A stretch of 64,000 nt of DNA from Myxococcus dinghuensis (GTDB lineage Bacteria; Myxococcota; Myxococcia; Myxococcales; Myxococcaceae). This document shows, one piece after another, positions 20,308-28,109 of this stretch (positions are counted from its first letter, which is position 1; every line of letters begins with the position of its first letter). Location: assembly GCF_024198235.1 (NCBI RefSeq), contig NZ_JAKCFB010000012.1:62001-126000 (forward strand). The letters run 5' to 3'. Under the pieces are notes generated by a model. The model worked only from the letters and a program-made list of their open reading frames with translations, was not told the DNA's origin and made no database searches. A program made the translations under genes and the position numbers.

Positions 20308-21291
20308 TCAGGCGTAGAGGTGCTCGTTGACGGTGATGCCGGCGCCGCGGGGCAGCAACTGCTCCAGCGCGGTCCAGTCGGCGGCGGATGGCTTCCACAT
20401 GCCGGCGCGGACGTTGGCCTTGACCTGCTCGGCGGACGTGGCGCCCGCGATGACGGACGCGACGGTGGGGCGCGAGGCGAGACCGCCCATGGCCACGTCG
20501 AGCAGGGTGATGGAGCGCTCGCGGGCGAAGGCCTCCAGCTTCTCCACGACGTCGAACACCTGGTCGCTCAGCAGCGGGTTCATCTTCTTCCAGCGCTGGA
20601 TGCGGCCGGCGCCCTCGGTGCCGACGCCGCGCTTGTACTTGCCGGTGAGCAGCCCGCTGGCGAGGGGGAAGTAGGGCACCAGGCCGATGCCGTGCTGCTC
20701 CAGCGCGGGCACCAGGTCCTCCTCCACGCCGCGCCCGATGATGCTGTACTCGTTCTGGGCGCTGACGAAGCGCTCCAGGCCGCGCGTGCGCGACGTCCAC
20801 TCCGCGTCCGTCACCTGCCAGCCCTTGAGGTTCGACGAGCCGATGTAGCGGACCTTGCCCTCGCGCACGAGCTCGGTGAGGGCGGTGAGCGTCTCCTCGA
20901 TGGGGGTGGCCGGGTCGGGCCAGTGGAGCTGGTAGAGGTCGATCCAATCCGTGCGCAGCGTCTTGAGCGAGCGCTCCACGGCGCGGCGGATGTAGCGGCG
21001 CGAGCCGCGCGCGCCCCAGTCCTCGCCGTTCTCGCCCTTGAGGTTGCTGCCGAACTTCGTCGCGAGGATGACGTCCCGGCGGCGCGTCCCCAGGGCCTGG
21101 GAGAGCAGGTCCTCGGAGCCCTCGTAGGAGTCCGACGTGTCGAACAGGGTGACGCCCGCGTCGAGCGCGGCGCTGACGACGTTGCGCGTGCCGGGAAGGT
21201 CCACGCTGGTGCCGAAGTTGTTGCAGCCGAGGCCGATGGCGGACACGGTCAGTCCGGAGCGTCCGAGGCGGCGGTAGGTCATCTGGGTCAT
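20308..21291 (-). CDS. Aldo/keto reductase
   Basis: A 327-residue TIM-barrel NADPH-dependent oxidoreductase. The catalytic tetrad is visible: Asp and Tyr in FDTSDSYEGSE (about 49-57), Lys in LATKFG, and His in LYQLHWPDP. The NADPH-binding GSSNLKGWQV and final SVIAGATSAEQVKAN segments are present. It belongs to the YdjG/Tas-like branch that reduces small aldehydes and ketones in the cytoplasm. Physiological substrate unknown. GGAG lies 6-7 bases upstream of the ATG at 21291. It stands alone. Confidence 0.92.
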   Translation of the reverse strand: MTQMTYRRLGRSGLTVSAIGLGCNNFGTSVDLPGTRNVVSAALDAGVTLFDTSDSYEGSEDLLSQALGTRRRDVILATKFGSNLKGENGEDWGARGSRRYIRRAVERSLKTLRTDWIDLYQLHWPDPATPIEETLTALTELVREGKVRYIGSSNLKGWQVTDAEWTSRTRGLERFVSAQNEYSIIGRGVEEDLVPALEQHGIGLVPYFPLASGLLTGKYKRGVGTEGAGRIQRWKKMNPLLSDQVFDVVEKLEAFARERSITLLDVAMGGLASRPTVASVIAGATSAEQVKANVRAGMWKPSAADWTALEQLLPRGAGITVNEHLYA

Positions 21292-21507
21292 GTGGGGCTC
21301 CTGTCCCGGGTGGGAAATGGGCCGCGCATGCTAGCGCGCGCTCCGGGTGTCGAGGGGAATGGATGGGGCCATGGGGATGTCCCGGTGTGAACGCTTCCGT
21401 TAGCCGGGATGCGCTTCACGCGCCACGAAAACGCGCGGGACGATACGCAGGCGCGATGGAGCGGGGCGCGCTCCATGCGTCCGCTGGAGGCCCGTGTGTC
21501 CTGGTCG

Positions 21508-22911
21508 ATGAGCCGCTCTCGTTCCAAGTCGCTGCTGTTCGTCCCGGTGCTGGGCCTCCTGGCGTGTGCCCGCCATGCCCCCGGGTCGCCTCGTCCCCTG
21601 GAGGAGTCGCCGCGGCGAGGTGGGGTCCAGGTGCTGAAGGGCGCGCGGCTCATCGACGGACGGGGCGGGGCGCCCCTCGAGGACGCGACGCTCGTGGTGG
21701 AGGGGCGGACGTTGAAGGCGGTGGGGCCGTCGGACGTGGTGCAGGTGCCGGCCTCCGCCCAGGTCATCGACCTGCGCGGCAGGACGGTGCTCCCGGGGCT
21801 CGTCGTGAACCACGCGCACCTGGGCGTGGTGGATGGCACGGACTCGGGCGCGGGGCACTACACGCGGGAGAACGTGGGGCGGCAGGCCCGTCAGTACGAG
21901 GCGTATGGCGTGACGACGCTCCTGTCGCTGGGGTTCAACCCGGCGGCGTTCCAGCAGTTCCAGAAGGAGCTGGCGGCGGGCGCAGCCCATGGCGCGGACA
22001 TCCTCGGGGCGGACCGTGGAATGGGGGTGCCGTCGGCGGCGCCCCCGGTGAACGTGGGGGAGGATCAGCTCTACCGTCCGAAGACGGTGGACGAGGCCCG
22101 GGTGGCGGTGCGCGAGACGGCGTCGAGGCACCCCGCGCTGGTGAAGCTCTGGGTGGATGACTTCCACGGGACGATGCCCGCGAAGATGTCACCAGAGGTC
22201 TACGCGGCCATCATCGACGAGTCGCACCGCCAGGGGCTGCGGGTGGCCGCGCACGTCTACTACCTGGAGGACGCGAAGCGGCTGGTGCGGGATGGGGTGG
22301 ACGTTCTCGCGCACGGCGTGCGCGACGTGCCCGTGGACGCGGAGCTCATCCAGGAGATGAAGAAGCGCGGGACCTGGTACGTGCCGACGCTGGGGCTGGA
22401 CGAGACGTTCTACATCTTCGCGGAGCGGCCGGCCTTCATGGGCACGCCCTTCTTCCAGCACGCCGTGCAGCCGGCGCTGGCCGAGCAGTTCGAGGACGAG
22501 GCGTGGCGGGCGAAGGTGCTGGGGAATGCGAAGACCCTGGTCGAGAACAAGGCTTCGTTGGACATGAACCTGCGCAACCTGAAGACGCTGCACGACGCGG
22601 GGGTGAACATCGGGTTCGGCTCGGACTCGGGCGCCAATCCCTTGCGCATCCCGGGCTTCGCGGAGCACCGGGAGCTGGAGCTGATGGTCCAGGCGGGGCT
22701 GACCCCGGTGGAGGCGCTGACGCATGCCACGCGCGACGCGGCCGCGCTGCTGAAGCTCGACGACCGGGGCACGCTGGAGCCCGGCAAGCGCGCGGACTTC
22801 ATCATCGTGGACGGCAACCCGGACGCGAACATCGAGGCCGTCCACCGCATCGTCGAGGTGTGGCACCGGGGCCAGCGGGTCAGCGGGCGTGTGGAGGATT
22901 TCAGCCCCTGA
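21508..22911 (+). CDS. Exported amidohydrolase (lipoprotein)
   Basis: A 467-residue amidohydrolase of the imidazolonepropionase-like group. A lipoprotein signal peptide (MSRSRSKSLLFVPVLGLLAC) is followed by the beta-sandwich (VLKGARLIDGRGG) and the metal-dependent barrel: VVNHAHLG (HxH metal pair, with Asn in front), Lys in LVKLWVDDF (bridging position), His in RVAAHVYY, His in VLAHGVRD, and Asp in GFGSDSGAN. It ends with GKRADFIIVDGNP. It probably cleaves a dipeptide or cyclic amide outside the cytoplasm. In-frame ATGs at 21475 and 21409 exist, but the signal peptide fits 21508 best even though the ribosome site is weak. Confidence 0.87.
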   Translation: MSRSRSKSLLFVPVLGLLACARHAPGSPRPLEESPRRGGVQVLKGARLIDGRGGAPLEDATLVVEGRTLKAVGPSDVVQVPASAQVIDLRGRTVLPGLVVNHAHLGVVDGTDSGAGHYTRENVGRQARQYEAYGVTTLLSLGFNPAAFQQFQKELAAGAAHGADILGADRGMGVPSAAPPVNVGEDQLYRPKTVDEARVAVRETASRHPALVKLWVDDFHGTMPAKMSPEVYAAIIDESHRQGLRVAAHVYYLEDAKRLVRDGVDVLAHGVRDVPVDAELIQEMKKRGTWYVPTLGLDETFYIFAERPAFMGTPFFQHAVQPALAEQFEDEAWRAKVLGNAKTLVENKASLDMNLRNLKTLHDAGVNIGFGSDSGANPLRIPGFAEHRELELMVQAGLTPVEALTHATRDAAALLKLDDRGTLEPGKRADFIIVDGNPDANIEAVHRIVEVWHRGQRVSGRVEDFSP

Positions 22912-22983
22912 GTCTCCACACCTGTGTTCGTGAACGCGACCGCGCTGATGCTCGGATGGGCGACGCGCTGACTCGCGCCCGCC

Positions 22984-23658
22984 TCACTCCACGCGCGCGA
23001 GCCACTCGGTGAGCAGGCCCCGCTCGCCGTTCGTGAACTGAGGAAGTGTGGGCAGGCTCGCGATCAACGTGGTGGCCGCCTGGGCGACCGCGTCCGTGCC
23101 GTCGTCTCGTCGATCCGAGGTGATGGCGCGCCGCACCATCTCGAAGCCCTCGTGCGTGAGCCGGTCGCGCTCGGTGCCCCTGGGATACTTCGCGAGGGAC
23201 AAGACGGTCCCCGTTCCTGCGACGTGGACGAGGTGCGTCGCGACGGGCTCGGGGACGGTGAGCCTTCCGGCTTCGGCGATGCGGTGGATCATCTCGCGGA
23301 GGATCGACTCCGACGCTTCGGCGGCGGAGGACGAGGCGTCACGCTTGCTGGCGTAGAGCGCGGCGTAGGCATCGGGGTTCTCGAGCCCGAACCCGATGTG
23401 CAGATCCCAGCCCCGGCGCAGGTCTTCGACGGGATCGTCGGTGGGCGGCAAGGCCGCTTTGCGCTCCAGGTACGACGCGAGCACGTAGGCGGCGACCGCG
23501 TCCATGAGCTCGTTCTTGTCGCCGAACAGGCGGTAGAGCGTCGGAGCGTGGACGCCCGCGGCGGCGCTGACCGCGCGCGTGCTGACTGCGCCGGCGCCGC
23601 CCTCGGCGAGGAGCCGGCTCGCGGTCTCGAGGATACGGGCGCGCAGGTCCTCACTCAT
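22984..23658 (-). CDS. TetR-family regulator divergent from an SDR
   Basis: A 224-residue TetR-type repressor. The HTH is in residues 6-52 (ARILETASRLLAEGG, then STRAVSAAAGVHAPTLYRLFGDKNELM), and the remaining 170 residues form the helical ligand-binding and dimer domain (HIGFGLENPDAYAALYA). It is divergent from a short-chain dehydrogenase, with 104 AT-rich bases between the starts that carry two identical-geometry inverted repeats, so it very likely represses that gene and itself until a small lipophilic ligand binds. Confidence 0.92.
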   Translation of the reverse strand: MSEDLRARILETASRLLAEGGAGAVSTRAVSAAAGVHAPTLYRLFGDKNELMDAVAAYVLASYLERKAALPPTDDPVEDLRRGWDLHIGFGLENPDAYAALYASKRDASSSAAEASESILREMIHRIAEAGRLTVPEPVATHLVHVAGTGTVLSLAKYPRGTERDRLTHEGFEMVRRAITSDRRDDGTDAVAQAATTLIASLPTLPQFTNGERGLLTEWLARVE

Positions 23659-23701
23659 GTTTCCGACGTTACCAGGACGATTCGTACTTGCGATAATAGC
23701 G

Positions 23702-23719
23702 ACGATACTACAATATCGT
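23702..23719. promoter_or_regulatory. Probable TetR operator, site 1
   Basis: ACGATA-CTACAA-TATCGT, an inverted repeat with 6-base arms and a 6-base spacer, lies in the TetR/SDR intergenic region 43 bases upstream of the TetR start. Its centre is 23 bases (about two helical turns) from that of site 2. Confidence 0.55.
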
Positions 23720-23724
23720 TGATA

Positions 23725-23742
23725 GCGTTACGATGTTAACGC
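23725..23742. promoter_or_regulatory. Probable TetR operator, site 2
   Basis: GCGTTA-CGATGT-TAACGC has the same 6-6-6 geometry as site 1 and ends 20 bases before the SDR start, where a bound repressor would block transcription. Confidence 0.55.
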
Positions 23743-23762
23743 TGCCACGGAGGAAGCCAGGC

Positions 23763-24476
23763 ATGTCATCGAGCAAGACCGTCCTGATCACCGGTGCCAC
23801 CAGCGGCATCGGAGCCCACACCGCCCGCCTCTTGTTGGAGCGCGGTCACCGCGTCGCGGTCACCGGGCGCGACCGAGGAAAGCTCGACGCCTTCCTCGGG
23901 TCCGTCGATGCCGCTGACCGCGTCCTGGGGATCGTCGCGGACGCGGCCGACTGGAAGGCCACCGAGGCAGCCGTCGCCCGCACCGTCGAGCGCTTCGGGT
24001 CGCTCGACGCGGCGGTGGCCAACGCCGGCTTCGCCTCGGCGGACCACTTCCGCGGCGGCGCTCCGGTGATCGAGCAGGGTGATCCCGAGCTCTGGCCGTC
24101 GATGGTGCTCACCAACGTGCTCGGGCCCGCGCTGCTCGCCAAGGCCGCGCTCCCGCACCTGGCGCGGACGAGCGGCCGACTCGTGCTCCTGGGGAGCGTC
24201 GCCGGGGTGAAGAACAGCCCGGCGAATCTCTACTCGGCGACCAAGTGGGCCGTCGTGGGGCTCGCCGAGAACATCCGCTTGCACGCGACCGCTCGCGGCA
24301 TCGGCGTCACCCTCGTCAACCCGGGGATGATCGACACGGCGTTCTGGCACGGCGCGGCGCCCCCGAACGCGCTCGCGCCGGAGCGAATCGCCGAGGCGAT
24401 CTGCTTCGCGCTCGACCAGCCGTCGGGCGTCGACGTCAACACGCTGACGATCCGCCCGATCGGGCAAGCGGTGTGA
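23763..24476 (+). CDS. Short-chain dehydrogenase/reductase
   Basis: A 237-residue classical SDR. It has the cofactor motif TGATSGIG (residues 10-17), an Arg after strand 2 (TGRDRGK) that favours NADP, the NAG motif (VANAGF), catalytic Ser in LLGSVAG and the YSATK active site. The end (VNTLTIRPIGQ) is typical of the NADP-preferring serine 3-dehydrogenase/YdfG-like subgroup. GAGGAAG precedes the ATG at 23763; an in-frame ATG at 23733 overlaps operator 2 and is less likely. It is controlled by the divergent TetR gene. Substrate unknown. Confidence 0.9.
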   Translation: MSSSKTVLITGATSGIGAHTARLLLERGHRVAVTGRDRGKLDAFLGSVDAADRVLGIVADAADWKATEAAVARTVERFGSLDAAVANAGFASADHFRGGAPVIEQGDPELWPSMVLTNVLGPALLAKAALPHLARTSGRLVLLGSVAGVKNSPANLYSATKWAVVGLAENIRLHATARGIGVTLVNPGMIDTAFWHGAAPPNALAPERIAEAICFALDQPSGVDVNTLTIRPIGQAV

Positions 24477-24620
24477 CGCTCGGCGGCAGAAGGGCTCGGC
24501 GACGCAGGTGCCGCCGACGCTGAGCAGGGGTGCGTAGCACTCGGTCACCGCTCGGCGGCAGAAGGGCTCGGCGGCGCAGGTGCCGCCGACCCTGAGCAGG
24601 GGCGCGCGGCGATCGGTGTC
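24477..24620. repeat. Two tandem copies of a 72-base hairpin-bearing repeat
   Basis: Starting at the base after the SDR stop codon, a 72-base unit (24477-24548) is repeated at 24549-24620; the first 58 bases differ at three positions, and the rest more. Each unit holds an inverted repeat CGGCGGCA-N20-TGCCGCCG (24481-24488 with 24509-24516, and 24553-24560 with 24581-24588). The period is a multiple of three and both copies are open on the minus strand with an AEPFCRRA motif, but no gene can be supported. Confidence 0.75.
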
Positions 24621-24736
24621 AGGTTGGTGGCGATGCGGCGGCTGGGCTCGGGCGCCACGATGTGTCCGCGCGGCGTCTCGTCGGGCTCTCGGTCGCGCGC
24701 GAGCACGAGGCCGTGAGCGCGCAGCATCGCATGATT
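24600..24736 (-). pseudogene. Fragment of an IS3-type transposase
   Basis: A short minus-strand frame reads MLRAHGLVLARD, then GHIVAPEPSRRIATNLTPI, which resembles the stretch from the RLMRxHGLL helix to the first strand of the DDE core (PNRRWATDLT) of IS3-group OrfB transposases. The frame then runs into the 72-base repeat and is lost, and nothing upstream continues it. I take it as a decayed transposase scrap. A chance resemblance over about 45 residues is possible. It directly abuts the truncated immunity gene. Confidence 0.35.
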
Positions 24737-24765
24737 GCTGCCTCATTCTCCTGCGCCGCCTCTAC

Positions 24766-25159
24766 CCTGACTTTCGTTGGGTGCGCTTGCTCCAGTCGTC
24801 AGTGAGCACGTGGCGTCTGTTCTTCGCGAGATGGCGCCTGGCGACGTGCGGCTCGTCCCGGTTGCTGTCGAGGGACTGCCCAATTCCTTTTCATCCTGAG
24901 CATGGCTCGGGAAGTCCGCTGTGTTGATGCTTCCGCGTGCAGGGAAGGCCAATACATCCCAGCCAATGAGTCGCTTCACGCGGACCTCGTTGGGCAGCAC
25001 AGGTCTGTCGTGGGTTTGCGCATCGACAAGTCGAAGGTCGGTGAATCTCGAGTGTTTCGACTCTGGGGATGGCCATTGCCGAGCATCGTCGACGACGAAC
25101 AAATCAAGGATGCCCTGGAGGCCAACGGCATTTTCGATGGGAAGTTCGGAGAGGTCTGA
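24766..25159 (+). pseudogene. Truncated, twice-frameshifted imm11 (DUF1629) immunity gene
   Basis: Three successive frames together spell the C-terminal part of an Imm11/DUF1629-type protein, a family abundant in myxobacteria: PDF at 24766-24774, then a frame reading LGALAPVVSEHVASVLREM and DVRLVPVAVEGLPNSF up to about 24890, then FILSMAREVRCVDASAC, GLRIDKSKVGESRVFRLWGW and a final ALEANGIFDGKFGEV. Both shifts fall in T-runs (24772-24774 and 24887-24890) and each would be repaired by adding one T. The N-terminal half is missing where the transposase scrap begins. The intact tail also has its own ATG at 24902, so an 85-residue product is possible but unlikely to work. Confidence 0.6.
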
Positions 25160-25344
25160 CCCGCCGCGTCGCAACCGATGAACTCTCCCCGGCGCCCGTT
25201 GCGGACACGCCGGGGGCGTGCGCGTTCTTGCTCGGATGTACTGACTCAATGAGGCTCATTCGGTGAGAAACTTGGACGGTATCTCGTGACACCAGGGCGT
25301 GCGTCTTTGACCCAGGTCAGATCATCGGGCTGCAGTCTTCATAC
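25160..25344. other. Gene-free stretch
   Basis: No gene seen between the immunity pseudogene and the AT-rich promoter of the next gene. Confidence 0.5.
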
Positions 25345-25388
25345 CAATATTTGTAGTATTGATCTTGTTTTGCATTTTGGTCTAGATT
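25345..25388 (+). promoter_or_regulatory. AT-rich promoter with overlapping palindrome
   Basis: In a patch far richer in A and T than its surroundings, TTGATC (25359-25364) and TAGATT (25383-25388) are separated by 18 bases and fit a sigma70-type promoter for the gene at 25447. A palindrome CAATA-N7-TATTG (25345-25361) overlaps the -35 box and could be an operator. Confidence 0.4.
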
Positions 25389-25446
25389 TTCTCGGCCGGC
25401 ATTGCAGTTTCACTTCTTGCCGGCGCAGAAAATAAGAGGGGTCAGC

Positions 25447-25842
25447 ATGAAGCTGTTCACGAAGCCGGTAGCGATTGTGTGTTCCATCTTGGGGCTGATG
25501 GGCACCGCGCATGCCGGGGCGAAGCTCATTTCCGATGTCACGGTCAACACGGCAAGCCGCATTGCGGGCGGCAGTATGGCGGATGCGCGCAAGAGCGCGG
25601 ATGTCTTGCAGTACATCGCGTGTCGCACGGTTGCACAGCGCGCCGGTGCGTCCTATGCGGTCTGTGAGGCGCGGGACGCCTGGGGAACCTATGGGCAGTG
25701 TACGACCTGGGATACCGGCTTGATTGCGGCGGTCCAGGGGATTGGCCCGAGCTCCTACGTCCTCTTCAAGTGGGACGCGGCCGAAGTCTGCACCAACATC
25801 GAGGTGCACAATTCCTCCCAGTACGCGCCCATGACGCCGTAG
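25447..25842 (+). CDS. Small exported protein with four cysteines
   Basis: A 131-residue protein with a clean Sec signal peptide (MKLFTKPVAIVCSILGLMGT, cleavage after AHA). The mature part of about 108 residues has four cysteines (IACRTV, AVCEAR, GQCTTW, EVCTNIE), enough for two disulfides, and no known motif. AGAGGGG lies 5 bases before the ATG at 25447; an earlier in-frame ATG at 25402 would spoil the signal peptide. Its AT-rich upstream region and its place beside a decayed immunity gene suggest it arrived by transfer. Family unknown. Confidence 0.65.
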   Translation: MKLFTKPVAIVCSILGLMGTAHAGAKLISDVTVNTASRIAGGSMADARKSADVLQYIACRTVAQRAGASYAVCEARDAWGTYGQCTTWDTGLIAAVQGIGPSSYVLFKWDAAEVCTNIEVHNSSQYAPMTP

Positions 25843-25863
25843 TCGTCGATGCTCTCAGCGGCG

Positions 25864-25892
25864 GAGCGGTCCTCCCTCACGGTGGTCCGCTC
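25864..25892. terminator. Bidirectional hairpin
   Basis: GAGCGG (25864-25869) pairs with CCGCTC (25887-25892), extended inwards past one T-T mismatch by two more pairs. It lies between the convergent small exported protein and hydrolase genes. Confidence 0.45.
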
Positions 25893-25935
25893 TGTCTGTC
25901 ATGAGGTTGGTGAGCCAGGGCCTTCAGGCGCTGGC

Positions 25936-27012
25936 TCACTCTCGCGCGGAGAGAAAGAAGGAACAGAGCTTCTCGATGACTCGCGCGTCCACGTGGCCCG
26001 GCACCGAGTACTCGGCGGGGCCTGATTTGCCTTCGCCGTGGATGAACAGGTGATTGCTGCCGGGAACCGTCACGACGTCGACGCCGTCGACCTGGGCGAG
26101 CCCGCGCCGCCACGTCGCCAGATCCTCCTCGGTGACCTGGTAGTCCCGCTCCCCTTGCATGATGAGGATGGGGCGCTGGAGCTTTCGCGCCATCCCGACG
26201 CCGTCGCGCGAGTCCAGGTCCTTCCAATACGCCATCGGCACGCCGAGGAAGGTCCCGGAGCTGGCCGTTCCGGACTTCAATGGCTCGGCTTCCTTCTCAA
26301 TCAACGCGATCTGTTCCGCCGGCACGCCCAGATACCGGAGCTGCGCGGGAATCAACTGCCACATGGGACGCCCCGGTGGGGCCAGCAAGACCGCGCCCGC
26401 GACCGGCGCCGAGCGATGGGCAATCTCCGGCGCCAGGAGCGCTCCCAGGCTGTGCCCCGCCACGAACACGCGCGTGGCGTCCACGGCCCGGTTCGTCTTG
26501 AGCACGCCCATGGCCGAGACCGCGTCCAGCACCACCTCCTCATCGATGGAGATGCCTCCCGCGAACCGGTCCTTGTATCGGAAGGTCCGCTTGTCGTAGC
26601 GCAGGACGGCGATGCCACACGTCGAGAGCCCCTCGGCGACATCCTTGAAGGGGGTGTTGGGTCCGATGCGCTCGTCCCGGTCATGCGGGCCGGAGCCCTG
26701 AACCAGCACGACACCCGGGAAGGGGCCCGTCCCCACGGGCACCGTCAGCGTGCCTTGCAGCAGGAAGGGCTCCTGCCCCACGACGACCTCTTCGCTCCGG
26801 AATGCCGCGCCGTTCACGTAGGGACGTCGTTCCTCGGACTTCACCTGTGTGCCAGCGGCCACCTCGGAACGTGGAGCCGCTGTCTCCGCGGGCCTGGGCT
26901 CCACTCCGTCGGGGAGTGGCGCGCTCGCGCAGGCTGTGAGCGTGAGCGTGACCGCGCCCAGGCAGGCACCTCGAGTCCGCTTCTTCAATACGTCACGGGT
27001 CTTGTGGAACAT
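25936..27012 (-). CDS. Alpha/beta hydrolase lipoprotein
   Basis: A 358-residue exported hydrolase. The signal peptide ends in a lipobox (LTLTAC); a linker of about 60 residues follows, then an alpha/beta-hydrolase domain with VVLVQGSGPHDRDE (oxyanion loop, typical of the COG1073 group), nucleophile Ser in VAGHSLGALL, Asp in MQGERDYQVT and His in VPGSNHLFIHGEG. It is probably an esterase or peptidase facing the periplasm. The ATG at 27012 has a GGAGGAGGAG site directly upstream; an earlier in-frame start at 27054 overlaps the next gene. It is the last gene of the sdpR-sdpI-like operon, 13 bases after sdpI. Confidence 0.87.
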   Translation of the reverse strand: MFHKTRDVLKKRTRGACLGAVTLTLTACASAPLPDGVEPRPAETAAPRSEVAAGTQVKSEERRPYVNGAAFRSEEVVVGQEPFLLQGTLTVPVGTGPFPGVVLVQGSGPHDRDERIGPNTPFKDVAEGLSTCGIAVLRYDKRTFRYKDRFAGGISIDEEVVLDAVSAMGVLKTNRAVDATRVFVAGHSLGALLAPEIAHRSAPVAGAVLLAPPGRPMWQLIPAQLRYLGVPAEQIALIEKEAEPLKSGTASSGTFLGVPMAYWKDLDSRDGVGMARKLQRPILIMQGERDYQVTEEDLATWRRGLAQVDGVDVVTVPGSNHLFIHGEGKSGPAEYSVPGHVDARVIEKLCSFFLSARE

Positions 27013-27025
27013 GGCTCCTCCTCCT

Positions 27026-27709
27026 TCACGCAGAACGATGAGAGCCCGCCCCATCCGTCGGCCCGCGGTGGTCCCCCTCGAGGCGGCGGTAGAGGACGTA
27101 CGAATAGACCACGGGCGTCACCGTCGCGACGGCGACCGCCGCGAGCACGGGGACGGGGCCGCCGCCGAGGAGCCCCGCGACGACGACGATGCCTCCCGAG
27201 AGGACGAACAGCCGTCCCCCGAGGCGATGCGTGCGCAGCCAGACCTCGTCGCTCGCGAGCGTCCAGGGCGTCCGGATTCCACAGAAGAAGTTCTTGGTGA
27301 ACTTCCCCATGTAGTTGCCGATGATCATGAAGAGCAGACCCACGGCCACGGGGACCACGCGAGTCATCGGCACGGGAACGCCGATGCCCGTGAGCAGCAC
27401 CAGGACGTGGAGCAGGAACAGGAACGCGATCACCGCCAGCTGGATGCCCTCGAAGACTCCCTGGAATCGCGCCACGCGAAAGCCCCATGGGGAGATGCGC
27501 GGCACGGCCACCAGGACCACGGATGCAGCCGTCATCACCAACGGGAGGACGAAGGGGCCCCAGGGCTTCGGCGTGTGTCCGTCCACCACGCCCTCGGCAT
27601 TCCAGTGCGTGGGGATCGACTCCGGTAGTCGGCCATAGAGAAAGAAGGCCATCGCGAACGCCGCGATGACGAGTCCCAGGCTCAGCACGGTGGCTCGGCT
27701 CATCCTCAT
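27026..27709 (-). CDS. SdpI-family membrane protein
   Basis: A 227-residue polytopic protein with about six membrane helices. Residues 12-75 form the DUF1648 part (LPESIPTHWNAEGVVDGHTPK, the hallmark of SdpI/YhfL-type proteins), and the C-terminal part contains the SdpI signature GNYMGKFTKNFFCGIRTPWTL. In Bacillus, SdpI protects against the SdpC toxin and also senses it to pull the SdpR repressor to the membrane. Here no SdpABC toxin genes are seen. Its start overlaps the repressor's stop as ATGA, the same coupling as in B. subtilis sdpRI. Confidence 0.87.
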   Translation of the reverse strand: MRMSRATVLSLGLVIAAFAMAFFLYGRLPESIPTHWNAEGVVDGHTPKPWGPFVLPLVMTAASVVLVAVPRISPWGFRVARFQGVFEGIQLAVIAFLFLLHVLVLLTGIGVPVPMTRVVPVAVGLLFMIIGNYMGKFTKNFFCGIRTPWTLASDEVWLRTHRLGGRLFVLSGGIVVVAGLLGGGPVPVLAAVAVATVTPVVYSYVLYRRLEGDHRGPTDGAGSHRSA

Positions 27710-27993
27710 GACGGCTCTCCATTCCCCTTGTCGACCTTGAAGAGGTCGAGCAGGACTGCCGCTACGTCCTCGAACACGGTCGTGTTGAGGGAGTAGACGA
27801 TCTGCTGTCCTCGGCGCTCACAGCGAACCAGGTCCGCCGCCTTGAGCACGTTGAAGTGATGCGACAGCGACCCCTTCGTGATGTCGAACGCCTCCGCGAG
27901 CTCTCCCGCGGACTTCGAGCCGCCCTGCAGGAGCTTGAGCACCTTGCGCCGGGTCGGATCTGAAATGGCCTTGAAGACCTCCTGCGTCCGCAT
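27706..27993 (-). CDS. ArsR-family repressor, SdpR-like
   Basis: A 95-residue winged-helix repressor. The whole protein matches the SdpR pattern: FKAISDPTRRKVLKLL at residues 7-22, the recognition region ITKGSLSHHFNVLKAADLV at about 39-57, and the wing with GQQIVYSLNTTVF. It has no ArsR-type metal cysteines, as expected for the SdpR branch. I use the ATG at 27993 (AAGG upstream) rather than the GTG at 27996. It heads a three-gene operon and probably represses it through the inverted repeat just upstream. Confidence 0.88.
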   Translation of the reverse strand: MRTQEVFKAISDPTRRKVLKLLQGGSKSAGELAEAFDITKGSLSHHFNVLKAADLVRCERRGQQIVYSLNTTVFEDVAAVLLDLFKVDKGNGEPS

Positions 27994-28009
27994 CACGACC
28001 TTTCGATAG

Positions 28010-28025
28010 TTTGACGAACTTCAAA
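28010..28025. promoter_or_regulatory. Probable SdpR-type operator
   Basis: TTTGA-CGAACT-TCAAA is a perfect 5-base inverted repeat with a 6-base spacer, in a locally AT-rich patch 17 bases upstream of the repressor start. It suits autoregulation. Confidence 0.5.
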
Positions 28026-28109
28026 ATAACGATCGGAAGAATCCTGTCAAGGGGTGCTTGTCCCTGGCGCGATCCATCCTGGGGTGAAGCGGGGTACCAG
28101 GGAGGTGAG

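Noticed and set aside
24477-24620. CRISPR-like array
   Set aside because: Only two adjacent units with no spacers between them and no cas genes nearby; it is a plain tandem duplication.
24580-24927. 115-residue plus-strand frame across the transposase scrap
   Set aside because: Mixes the antisense of the transposase fragment with one frame of the imm11 pseudogene; not a gene in itself.
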